This document shows positions 13,998-21,606 of a DNA stretch of 27,155 nucleotides, in pieces. Position numbers and translations under genes: made by a program. Position 1 is the stretch's first letter, and each line of letters opens with the position of its first letter. The stretch is from JBDTMC01 sp039934475 (GTDB lineage: Bacteria > Acidobacteriota > Terriglobia > Bryobacterales > Bryobacteraceae): NCBI GenBank assembly GCA_039934475.1, contig JBDTMC010000041.1, positions 1 to 27,155 of the forward strand, given 5' to 3'. The notes below the pieces were generated by a model that saw nothing but the letters and a program-made list of their open reading frames with translations, made no database searches and was not told the origin of the DNA.

Positions 13998-14897
13998 ATG
14001 GAATGGATTAACTACCATCACCTCCTTTACTTCTGGAGAGTGGCGAAGCTGGGGAGCATCGCCCGGGCAAGCGCGGAACTGCGTCTGGCGCAGCCTACGA
14101 TCAGCGGACAGATCCGTTCGCTGGAAGACTCATTGGGGGAAAAGCTGTTCCGCAAATCGGGCAGAAACCTTGTCCTGACCGAATTCGGGCAACTGGTTTA
14201 CGGCTATGCGGAGAGCATCTTTGCGATTGGGCGCGAGTTGATGGATGTGCTGGAGGGGAAGCCGGCCGGGGGTGTTTTACGGCTGTCGGTAGGGATCGCC
14301 GATGTGCTGCCGAAACAGGTGGCGCACCGGCTGCTGGAACCGGCGCTCTCCTTGGGACAACCGATCCAGTTGATCTGTCATGAAGACAAGCCGGAGCGCC
14401 TGCTGAGCGAATTGGAGAAACGCGGACTGGACCTGCTGTTGACGGATACGCCGATGCCTAACGACAGTCCGGTGCGGGCGTTCAACCATCTGCTGGGGAC
14501 ATCGGGAACGTCGTTTCTGGCGGCGCCGGCGCTGGCGGCGAAGTACCGTCGCGGTTTTCCTCATTCGCTGGACGGCGCACCGTTCCTGCTACCGCTGCAA
14601 GGGACGGCGCAGCGGGCGGCCCTGGACCGCTGGTTTGAGAGCCTCAACATCCGGCCGCGGATTGCCGGTGAGTTTCAGGACAATGCGTTGATCCAGGTAT
14701 TTGGCCAGCATGCGGCAGGAGTCTTTCCAGTGTCGCGCATTATTGAGCAGGCGGTGCGGGAGGACTACAAAGTGGCGTTAGTGGGACGGGAGAAGGCGCT
14801 GACAGAGCGGTTCTACGCGATTTCCGCTGAGCGCAGGCTGAAGCATCCGGCGGTGGCGGCGATCTGCGAAACGGCACGGACGTGGCTGTTTGAGTAG
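13998..14897 (+). CDS. nhaR: NhaR-like LysR-family transcriptional regulator
   Basis: 299 residues. Residues 2-62 form the LysR winged helix-turn-helix: INYHHLLYFWRVAKLGSIARAS, AQPTISGQIRSLEDSLGEKLF and GRNLVLTEFGQLVYGYAESIF. The NYHHLLYFW opening and the ISGQI recognition helix are typical of NhaR, the sodium-responsive activator of nhaA and osmC in E. coli. The rest (from ~LRLSVGIADVLPKQVAHRLLEPAL) is the two-lobed effector domain, also NhaR-like in length. No Na+/H+ antiporter gene is visible in the window, so the target is unknown. Start at 13998 fits the family; the ribosome-binding site is weak. It is divergent from the NtrC-like gene across a 105-bp control region. Confidence 0.88.
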   Translation: MEWINYHHLLYFWRVAKLGSIARASAELRLAQPTISGQIRSLEDSLGEKLFRKSGRNLVLTEFGQLVYGYAESIFAIGRELMDVLEGKPAGGVLRLSVGIADVLPKQVAHRLLEPALSLGQPIQLICHEDKPERLLSELEKRGLDLLLTDTPMPNDSPVRAFNHLLGTSGTSFLAAPALAAKYRRGFPHSLDGAPFLLPLQGTAQRAALDRWFESLNIRPRIAGEFQDNALIQVFGQHAAGVFPVSRIIEQAVREDYKVALVGREKALTERFYAISAERRLKHPAVAAICETARTWLFE

Positions 14898-15023
14898 GGC
14901 AATCGGAGGCCTAAGCGCTCAGCCAGTGGCAGAAGTACGCTCCCTCACGGTCGCGGCTTCCGTAACTCACGCTACCGAAGTATCTCAACCCGTCTGGAAC
15001 CATCCACGCAGCCCCGCCGGGCG

Positions 15024-17573
15024 CTATTCAGTACGCAACGCCGTAAGAGGGTCGATGGACGCGGCCCGCAGCGCGGGGATGATGGCGGCGAAGAAGGCGC
15101 AGAACGCCAACGCAACCGCGGCCAGGGAAAGCGCTAGTGGATCCCAGCCGTTCACGCCAAAGAGTTGTGACGCGAGCAGGCGACCGGCCCCCACGGACAG
15201 TGGGAGCCCGAGAAGCAGTCCGATGGCCACCATACGAAATGCGCCGTTGAGGATGAGGCGGAGTACGCCTTGGCGATCCGCGCCGAGGGCCATGCGGATG
15301 CCGATTTCGCTAGTTCTTTGCACGACCGTGTAGGCGGTGACGCCATACAACCCGACGGCCGCCAGTAGGAGCGCCACGGCGCCGAACAATCCGGCGAGGC
15401 TGGCGACGACGCGCTGCTGGTCGAAGACCAAGGCAACCTGGTCTTTCATCGACCGTACGCTGACGACGGTGAGATTGGAATCAACTTCGGCGAAGGCTTT
15501 ACGCAGAACCGGCTCCAGTTCACCGGGCGGGAGGTGGGAACGGAGCATCGCGGAGCCGATGAAATGGGATCGCGATTCGATCTTGCGGAACAGTTCGTCG
15601 TCATAGTGCGTGAATTGGGCCAAAGGGACGAAGAACATCGGGCGCGCGGGGCGAGTCGGCTCAGTGTATTTGGCATTGCGAACAATGCCGGCGATGCGAT
15701 ATTTGCGGGAGTTCGCCGGCAGGTCGATGCCGAAATGCTGGTCCATCGGGTCTTCGTTGCCCTTGAAGAAACGCTTCACGAACGCTTCATTCACCACGGC
15801 GATATTCTCAGTGGTGGCGGTGTCGGATTCCAGAATGCTACGGCCGCGCAGCACGGGTTGGCCGACTGTTTCAAAGAATCCCGCACTGACACGGTCCCAA
15901 GACGCACTCGATTCGGAATTCATCTGAGCGGGCGGATGTCCGTCTACGAAGATCAACTCGCCCCAGTTATCAGTCAGCGGCGCGTACATGGCGAGTGCGG
16001 CGCGCTCGACACCAGGAATTCGGGAGAGGCGCCCCTGGAGGGCGCGGTTCATTGCGGCGAGCTTCTCCTGCGAATAGGACGAGGGCGCCGGGTTCAAGCT
16101 TACGGTGATAAGTCCATCGGTGCGGAAGCCGAAGTCCTGCCGTTCCAGATTCCCCAGACTGCGAGTCAACATCACGGCCCCAGCCACCAAGACGATGGAG
16201 ATGGAGGCTTGCAGCACAAGCAGCGCCTTGCGAGGCAGCGTGGAGTGGTCGCTGGTGCTACGGTTGGCGCCGCGGAGCGCTTCCACGGGGTCGCGGCGGG
16301 TGGCCAGCCAGGCGGGCGCCGCGCCGAAAATCACTCCGGTAAGCACTGCCAAGCCGAACGAAAAGGCGAGCACCGGAAGGGATGGAGTGGTGCTGAAGGG
16401 CAAGTACGTGGCACCGCGGAACGCCAGCGAGAGGATGGTCTTCTCCGCGGCATAAGCGACCAGAAGGCCGGTAGCGGCGCCGGCTAGAGCCAGCAGAACA
16501 CTCTCAGCCAGGGCTTGCGAAACGAGCCGCGCCCGCGAAGCGCCGACTGCGAGACGAATGGAAGTCTGGACGCGACGGGCCATGCCGCGCGCCATGAGCA
16601 GGTTGGCGACGTTGGCGCATGCGATGAGGAGCACCATGCCGCACACGGCAAGCAGGATCTGGAGGCTGCGTCCATAGTCCTCACGCATCTCTTCCACGCC
16701 GTTTCCCGCCGACACCACTGCGATGTTTTGTTTAGGAAGCATGCGAATGATGTCGGCCATCCAAACGGAGGGGTAACCGCTCTCATGCTCGATCCACTGG
16801 CGGAGAACCGTGGTGAGCCGAGGTCCCAGCCCGTCAACGTTGGCGTTAGGCTTCAACCTGCCGATGGCGCGGAGCCATGCCGAGACGGATTGGCGGAGAA
16901 GGGACTCCTGTCCATTGATGAGCGGCTCCTGCTGCAGAGGAATCCAGATGTCGGGCGGATTGCTGCGCAGCGTGTCGCCATAGAAGCCGGGCGGGGCGAT
17001 ACCGACGACGGTGAAGGGCTTCCCCTGAATCATCACCACGTTGCCTATGGCCGAAGTGTCGGCGCCCCATTCCACCTGCCAGGCACGGTAGCTGAGCACG
17101 ATTACCGGCGTAGCCGAAGCTGTGTCGTCGGCGACGGCCAAAACGCGTCCGGCGAAGGGGCGAATGCCGAAGACGGAGAAGTAGTTTCCGGTGACGTATT
17201 CAGCGCGAAGGGGCTTGGCGATCTCATCGATCTGGGGGCGCTGGACGCTAAGGCGATTACTGCCCGCCTGGAAAGCGGCGATTTCTTCAAATTCGGGTGC
17301 GGCGGCGCGGAGGCGTTCGAATAACGGATAGGAATACATGCCCCAGTTGTCCTGGGGTCCGCCTTCGACACAACAATCATGGCCGTTGCCGATGCGGTAC
17401 AGGCTGGCGGGATTCGTGACAGGGAGCGAACGCAACATCACGTCGTGCATCAGGGAGAAGATGGCGGTGGTGCCGCCGATGCCGATGGCTAGGGTCGCTA
17501 CGGCAGTGACCGTGAAGATAGGCGAGCGGCGGAACTGGCGGACGGCGTAGGCAAGATCTCCAAACAGATTCAC
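15024..17573 (-). CDS. ADOP-type ABC transporter permease (MacB/FtsX duplicated)
   Basis: 849 residues. The opening LAYAVRQFRRSPIFTVTAVATLAIGIGGTTAIFSLM and the ending LRAASIDPLTALRTE are signatures of acidobacterial duplicated orphan permeases. The layout is two tandem units, each with a transmembrane helix, a MacB-type periplasmic domain (first ~50-270) and an FtsX core; the first core contains LLIACANVANLLMARGMARR (~315-335), the second VALLLAAVGLYGVTAYTVVQRTSEIGIRMALGA (~735-770). Like other ADOPs it has no adjacent ATPase gene. Family members are thought to work in macrolide-exporter-like or mechanotransmission systems; the substrate is unknown. Translation starts at GTG 17573, with AGAGGG seven bases upstream and a stop in frame just before. 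No PadR-type regulator, a frequent partner, is adjacent. Confidence 0.93.
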   Translation of the reverse strand: MNLFGDLAYAVRQFRRSPIFTVTAVATLAIGIGGTTAIFSLMHDVMLRSLPVTNPASLYRIGNGHDCCVEGGPQDNWGMYSYPLFERLRAAAPEFEEIAAFQAGSNRLSVQRPQIDEIAKPLRAEYVTGNYFSVFGIRPFAGRVLAVADDTASATPVIVLSYRAWQVEWGADTSAIGNVVMIQGKPFTVVGIAPPGFYGDTLRSNPPDIWIPLQQEPLINGQESLLRQSVSAWLRAIGRLKPNANVDGLGPRLTTVLRQWIEHESGYPSVWMADIIRMLPKQNIAVVSAGNGVEEMREDYGRSLQILLAVCGMVLLIACANVANLLMARGMARRVQTSIRLAVGASRARLVSQALAESVLLALAGAATGLLVAYAAEKTILSLAFRGATYLPFSTTPSLPVLAFSFGLAVLTGVIFGAAPAWLATRRDPVEALRGANRSTSDHSTLPRKALLVLQASISIVLVAGAVMLTRSLGNLERQDFGFRTDGLITVSLNPAPSSYSQEKLAAMNRALQGRLSRIPGVERAALAMYAPLTDNWGELIFVDGHPPAQMNSESSASWDRVSAGFFETVGQPVLRGRSILESDTATTENIAVVNEAFVKRFFKGNEDPMDQHFGIDLPANSRKYRIAGIVRNAKYTEPTRPARPMFFVPLAQFTHYDDELFRKIESRSHFIGSAMLRSHLPPGELEPVLRKAFAEVDSNLTVVSVRSMKDQVALVFDQQRVVASLAGLFGAVALLLAAVGLYGVTAYTVVQRTSEIGIRMALGADRQGVLRLILNGAFRMVAIGLLLGLPLSVGAGRLLASQLFGVNGWDPLALSLAAVALAFCAFFAAIIPALRAASIDPLTALRTE

Positions 17574-17579
17574 GATGGG

Positions 17580-17593
17580 GCCCTCTTAAGGGC
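17580..17593 (-). promoter_or_regulatory. Hairpin over the ADOP ribosome-binding site
   Basis: GCCCT (17580-17584) and AGGGC (17589-17593) form a perfect five-pair stem with a four-base loop. On the minus-strand message it includes the AGAGGG Shine-Dalgarno of the ADOP gene, so folding would mask the initiation site. A modest structure; a regulatory role is inference. Confidence 0.3.
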
Positions 17594-17792
17594 TAATACG
17601 CCGGAACGGGCCGAGAGTTTCATGAATGTTGGTGATGAGTGGAATTTCGCTCCGAGGCCCATTGGGGAGTGGGATCTCTTGTGCAGGCCACCAGCTGTCA
17701 TGATCGCGACGGCGAGAGCCCGCTAAACGCCGGGTGGGCCGGTGAATGTGTTGAGAGACTGTTTAGCTTCGTGATAGCATTCCAACGTCTAG

Positions 17793-17807
17793 GAGCCTGT
17801 CCGAGAA
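17793..17807 (+). repeat. IS left terminal inverted repeat
   Basis: GAGCCTGTCCGAGAA, an exact inverse match to 19332-19346; preceded by CTAG. Confidence 0.92.
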
Positions 17808-17857
17808 ATCCGCAATTAAGCGGGATCGAATAGAACGAAAGCGGGCCATAATGTTTT

Positions 17858-19177
17858 ATGGCAAAGAGCTACCGAGCCTACCTGCCCGAACAAGACCTAT
17901 TGCTACCGCCGAGTCTGCGTGAATGGCTGCCCGAAGAACACTTGGTGTACTTCGTCAGCGACGTGGTGGATGAGTTGGATCTGTCGGCGATGCACGCCGT
18001 CTACGGGGAGGAGAAGCGCGGCCAGCCGCCGTACGATCCGCGATTGATGACAAAGCTGTTGGTTTACGGATACTGTACCGGAGTATTCAGTTCCCGCCGG
18101 ATACAGAAGCGGTTGCAGGAAGACATCCCGTTCAAAGTACTGGCGGCCGGCAACGAGCCGGACTTCCGAACGATCTCGGATTTTCGCAAGCTGCACATCC
18201 AGGCGTTGCAGGGTCTGTTTGAGCAGGTTCTGGCGATGGCGCTGGAAGTGGGCGCAGTGAAAGTGGGGCGGGTATCGCTGGATGGGACGAAGGTAAAAGC
18301 CAACGCCAGCAAGCACAAGGCGATGAGCTACGGACGGATGAAGGAGAAGCAACAGCAACTGCAGGAGGAGGTAAAGGAGTTGCTGGCACAAGCCGAGGCT
18401 GCCGATGAGGAGGAGGACCGCCGTCACGGCAACAGGCGTGGCGACGAACTGCCGGAAGAATTGCGGCGGCGGGAAAGCCGGCTGGCGAAGATCAAAGCGG
18501 CGAAGAAAGCGCTGGCGCAGCGAGCGCGGCAAACAGCAGCGGCGGAAGGCAAGGCGGCCGAGGAGGCCAAACGGGCCAAGCCGGACGACAAAGACCAATA
18601 CAATTTCACCGATCCGGACTCGCGCATTATGAAGAACCCGGACGGGTTTGTGCAGGCCTACAATGCACAAGCGGCCGTGGAGCCGGAGATGCTTTTGATC
18701 GTCGGGCAGTCGGTGACGGAAGCGAGCAATGACAAACAGCAACTGGAGCCGATGGTGGAAGCCATCGAGCAACAGTCTGGGCAGCGGCCGGATGCGCTAT
18801 TGGCCGATAACGGATATTGCTCGGATGAAAATCTGGCGTTTCTGGAATCAGCGGCTCAGCCGGAACGAAAGATCGAGGGCTTTATCGCCACCGGGAAACA
18901 GAAGCATGGGGAGCATCGATTGCCATGCCCGCGGGGACCGCTACCGAAGGGAGCGACGCGGGTGGAGAAGATGAAGCGAAAACTGAAGACGAAGGTGGGT
19001 AAGGCGATCTATGCGGCGCGCAAGTGTGTAGTCGAACCGGTGTTTGGACAGATCAAACAGGCACGTGGATTTCGCCAATTCTTGCTACGCGGAAAAGACA
19101 AAGTGAAAGGCGAGTGGGCGCTGGTATGCCTGACGCACAATATTCTCCGGCTCTATGCTGGCCAGCAGCCCCGGTGA
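17858..19177 (+). CDS. IS1182-family transposase
   Basis: 439 residues. The N-terminal DUF772-type segment (YLPEQDLLLPPSLREWLPEEHL, YDPRLMTKLLVYGYCTGVFSSR and the PDFRTISDFRK block, residues ~8-110) precedes a DDE catalytic core. Candidate acidic residues are D142 (VSLDGTKVKANASKH), D317 (LLADNGYCSDENL) and E393 (CVVEPVFGQIKQARGFRQF). Between the first two is a long charged, probably coiled-coil insert (~155-245), usual for the family. The C-terminus ALVCLTHNILRLY is standard. Full length with no frameshift. The ATG at 17858 has no clear Shine-Dalgarno, and an AT-rich hexamer (CATAAT) lies just upstream. Confidence 0.95.
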   Translation: MAKSYRAYLPEQDLLLPPSLREWLPEEHLVYFVSDVVDELDLSAMHAVYGEEKRGQPPYDPRLMTKLLVYGYCTGVFSSRRIQKRLQEDIPFKVLAAGNEPDFRTISDFRKLHIQALQGLFEQVLAMALEVGAVKVGRVSLDGTKVKANASKHKAMSYGRMKEKQQQLQEEVKELLAQAEAADEEEDRRHGNRRGDELPEELRRRESRLAKIKAAKKALAQRARQTAAAEGKAAEEAKRAKPDDKDQYNFTDPDSRIMKNPDGFVQAYNAQAAVEPEMLLIVGQSVTEASNDKQQLEPMVEAIEQQSGQRPDALLADNGYCSDENLAFLESAAQPERKIEGFIATGKQKHGEHRLPCPRGPLPKGATRVEKMKRKLKTKVGKAIYAARKCVVEPVFGQIKQARGFRQFLLRGKDKVKGEWALVCLTHNILRLYAGQQPR

Positions 19178-19331
19178 AGGGCTTTGCCCGAGGATTTTCG
19201 CTCAAAATCGCGGCCACAGTCGCTCTCAAAGCGAAAAGGCCGTCCTGACGGCTCAGATCGACCCGACTGCTGAAAATTCGTGCTACGAAGAGAGTTACTC
19301 TCCAGAAAATTATAAGTGCCGCGGCCCGCAA

Positions 19332-19346
19332 TTCTCGGACAGGCTC
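19332..19346 (-). repeat. IS right terminal inverted repeat
   Basis: TTCTCGGACAGGCTC, an exact inverse match to 17793-17807; followed by CTAG. Confidence 0.92.
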
Positions 19347-19407
19347 CTAGCGAAGGCGCTATGCTGACGGTGCCGCGCAAGCCCTCGCTAAGATCAGAGG
19401 AGAGTTT

Positions 19408-19803
19408 ATGACACGGGTTCTGCTGTTAGGCTACGATCCAGAGTTCGTGGATTTTTCCGACCCTGCTTTGCCTCCAGGTATGACCGCTGAGAAGGTTCAC
19501 GCTGGTATCGCTGTAGCGATGAAGCAGTTCGCTGAACGCGGATGGGACGGCGATGTTTGTTTGATCCGGCCTGATGAAACCGCTGGCCCGGCAGTGGAGC
19601 GTCAGTTAGCTTCGAAGAGCTGCGATTGCGTGGTAATCGGAGGCGGCGTGCGCCTGCCGGCCCGGGGCCTTCAATTGTTCGAAGCCATCATCAACGCTGT
19701 TCATAAAGCTGCTCCAGGCGCGGCGATTGCCTTCAACACACGGCCCGATGACACCGCCGATGCTGCCGCCCGATGGTTGGCGGCTGGAGGCCGGTCATCG
19801 TAG
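19408..19803 (+). CDS. Hypothetical protein, 131 aa, alpha/beta nucleotide-binding-like fold
   Basis: Start at ATG 19408 with GAGGAG six bases upstream. The protein begins with a beta strand and loop (MTRVLLLGYDPEFVDFSDP), then ALPPGMTAEKVHAGIAVAMKQFAERGWDGDVCLI, the CVVIGGGVRLPARGLQLFEAIINAVHKAAPGAAIAFN block and DDTADAAARWLAAG. The alternating strand/helix pattern with VVIGGG suggests a small Rossmann- or receiver-like fold. Similar short proteins of unknown function are, as far as I recall, common in environmental bacteria; I cannot name a family. The insertion sequence ends 58 bp upstream, so its promoter may have been displaced or supplied by the element. Confidence 0.78.
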   Translation: MTRVLLLGYDPEFVDFSDPALPPGMTAEKVHAGIAVAMKQFAERGWDGDVCLIRPDETAGPAVERQLASKSCDCVVIGGGVRLPARGLQLFEAIINAVHKAAPGAAIAFNTRPDDTADAAARWLAAGGRSS

Positions 19804-20379
19804 TGAAGAGAGCAGCACCGCGATTGCTCGATTTATTCCATTAAGGACAGATGTCTCGATGCCCATGAAGGAAGTCAGTTCACAACGATAGCCCCAACTG
19901 ATCAACAACCCTGACATAAAATGCAAGCGGGGCTAGCTCTATCAAGAGCCATGGGACGGTCGGTTCTGACCCATTAGCCACTTCCAACAGTTTGTCAATC
20001 ACGTTCTTGATTCGACCACCTTGCAGGGTTGTTGTGTCTCAATCGGCACTCTCACGTCAGCTCTCCCTCTCATCTATGACCGCACACCGCGCTTATGCGA
20101 GATCGGCCTCCTTGAATTTCCGCCTTGGACGGGTCGGAACCCCAGTTGTGGGGCCTCGCCCGTAGTGTCAACGGCAACGATGCCTCCACTTATCGATGGA
20201 TTGTCGTTGCGCCTCGTGTTCCGCATGGGCCATTTTATGCGTTCGATGGCCCGTCCTCTCCGCAATCCACCCACCAGCGCTTATTCGGTTCAGGGCGTCG
20301 GTGATCCCCTATCAAACTGGCCTGCAGGCCGGAGTCTCCTCGCTGGCAAAAGGCCGCGCTATAGTCAAAGAGTTCTCGC
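19804..20379. other. Non-coding/decayed interval between the hypothetical gene and the ABC operon
   Basis: No intact gene is visible in this ~575-bp stretch, and base composition appears less GC-rich than in neighbouring genes. It holds a coding-like fragment on the minus strand (19880-20038), an 11-bp inverted repeat CAACAACCCTG (19903-19913)/CAGGGTTGTTG (20024-20034), and smaller stems such as GCTCT/AGAGC near 19936-19949. Open frames at 20021-20383 (plus) and 20074-20274 (minus) show no recognisable protein. The promoter of the operon must lie in its right part; TATAGT at 20360-20365 is a weak -10 candidate. Confidence 0.5.
19880..20038 (-). pseudogene. Possible gene fragment, C-terminal 52 codons of an unknown protein
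   Basis: On the minus strand an open stretch between two stops reads LQGGRIKNVIDKLLEVANG, then SEPTVPWLLIELAPLAFYVR and VVDQLGLSL before a TGA. The hydrophobic and helix-like pattern looks like real protein rather than a random frame, but no start codon with a ribosome-binding site is present. Other frames just to the right (ADVRVPIETQQP) suggest a broken gene continuing across shifts. I do not recognise the family. Weak call based on composition only. Confidence 0.3.
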
Positions 20380-21606
20380 GTGATCTTTCTTCAACAGGTT
20401 TCGAAGGTCTATCATCTCTATCGTCGGCCGGCGGACAGGCTGCGGGAGGCACTTCCTTTTGGCGGGGCGCGGCATTCTGAATTCTGGGCATTGAAGGATG
20501 TCAGCCTGCAGGTGGAACCGGGGGAAGTGCTGGGCGTTGTGGGTCCTAACGGTTCCGGCAAAAGCACACTCCTCCAAGTAGTGGCGGGGATTCTGCAGCC
20601 TACCAGCGGGGTGGTTCGGACTGAAGGGCGGATCGCGGCACTGCTGGAACTGGGCGCTGGCTTCAACACGGAGTTCACGGGCCGCGAGAATGTCTTCCTG
20701 AACGGCGAGATCATGGGGCTGTCGCGCAAAGAAGTGGAGCGCGCGTTCCCGCACATCGCCGCCTTTGCCGAGATCGGCGAATTCATGGATCGTCCGGTGA
20801 AGGAGTATTCCACGGGCATGTATGTGCGGCTCGCCTTCGCCACGGCGATCCACGTGGAGCCCGAGATTCTTATCGTCGATGAGGCGTTGTCAGTGGGCGA
20901 TGCCATCTTCGCGAGCCGTTGTATTCAGAAGTTCGACGAGCTGAAACGGCGCGGCGTGACGGTGTTGTTCGTCTCTCACGATCTGGGTCTGGTGAAGCGG
21001 TTGTCTCACCGCGCGATTCTGATGCTGCACGGGCGGGTAGAGGCGGAGGGCACTCCGAACGACGTTGTAAATCGGTATGTGGGTCTGGTGTTGGACCAGC
21101 AAAGGCTGGAACGCGACGCCGATATGGAACAGACTAGCCGCTCCACCGGCTTCCGGCATGGCGATGGCGTGAGCCGGATCCAGGACATTATTCTGCTGAA
21201 TTCGGAAGGGCATCCGAACGCCGCGATCCGCGGGGGCGAGATGGTGACCGTTCGTGTGAGGGCCCATTTTTATCAGGACTGCGACAACCCGGTGGTGGGT
21301 TTGCTGATTCGTAACCGTCTGGGGATGGACGTCTACGGCACCAATACGCGTATTGAAGAACGCGAGTTGGGACGTCTGCTGGCGGGCGAGGACCTGGAAG
21401 TGGACTTCACCTTCGATTGCCCGCTGACGCGCCATGAATATACACTGACGGTTGCTACGCAGCATTGGGATGGAAGCAGCCAGGACTGGCTGAACGATGC
21501 GCTGGCTTTTCGCGTTGTGGAAGCGAAGGACCTGGCAGGCGTGGTGGATTTGAAGTCACGCGTTCAATGGCGAAAGTGCCGGAGTAATCAACATGAGAAT
21601 CCCTGA
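20380..21606 (+). CDS. Wzt-like ABC transporter ATP-binding protein with C-terminal cargo domain
   Basis: 408 residues from GTG 20380. ATPase landmarks: Walker A GPNGSGKST (55-63), Q-loop region LLELGAGFNTEFTGRENV, signature KEYSTGMYVRLAFATAIH (141-158), Walker B ILIVDE (163-168) followed by ALSVGD, and switch His200 in FVSHD. The LLELGAGFNTEFTGRENV and DEALSVGDAIF phrases belong to the polysaccharide/teichoic-acid exporter class (Wzt, TagH, RfbE). Residues ~265-390 form a beta-rich domain (VRVRAHFYQDCDNPVVGLLIRN ending near the ALAFRV strand) like the Wzt C-terminal domain that reads the glycan end. It would energise export of a capped glycan across the inner membrane. The matching permease (Wzm) is absent here. 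The stop overlaps the next gene by 14 bp. Confidence 0.92.
   Translation: MIFLQQVSKVYHLYRRPADRLREALPFGGARHSEFWALKDVSLQVEPGEVLGVVGPNGSGKSTLLQVVAGILQPTSGVVRTEGRIAALLELGAGFNTEFTGRENVFLNGEIMGLSRKEVERAFPHIAAFAEIGEFMDRPVKEYSTGMYVRLAFATAIHVEPEILIVDEALSVGDAIFASRCIQKFDELKRRGVTVLFVSHDLGLVKRLSHRAILMLHGRVEAEGTPNDVVNRYVGLVLDQQRLERDADMEQTSRSTGFRHGDGVSRIQDIILLNSEGHPNAAIRGGEMVTVRVRAHFYQDCDNPVVGLLIRNRLGMDVYGTNTRIEERELGRLLAGEDLEVDFTFDCPLTRHEYTLTVATQHWDGSSQDWLNDALAFRVVEAKDLAGVVDLKSRVQWRKCRSNQHENP

Larger units (their letters stand above)
17793..19346 (+). mobile_element. IS1182-family insertion sequence, complete
   Basis: A 1554-bp element with one transposase gene. Its ends are perfect 15-bp inverted repeats, GAGCCTGTCCGAGAA on the left and its complement on the right, flanked on both sides by CTAG (17789-17792 and 19347-19350). 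CTAG is itself palindromic, which fits the preference of several IS1182-type elements for palindromic targets. The transposase is intact, so the element may be active. It separates the ADOP gene from the 131-aa hypothetical gene and may have split that gene's upstream region. Confidence 0.92.

Noticed and set aside
14898..15023. CGCTCCCTCACGGTCGCGGC stretch as a dispersed repeat
   Set aside because: It resembles short repeats I associate with GC-rich soil bacteria, but only one copy is in the window, so it cannot be shown here.
15534..16487. 317-codon plus-strand frame opposite the ADOP permease
   Set aside because: Antisense to a convincing permease; composition is that of a shadow frame.
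19903..20034. Inverted repeat CAACAACCCTG/CAGGGTTGTTG as a definite small RNA
   Set aside because: The same interval reads as a coding-like fragment on the minus strand, and one 11-bp pair separated by 110 bases is not enough evidence.
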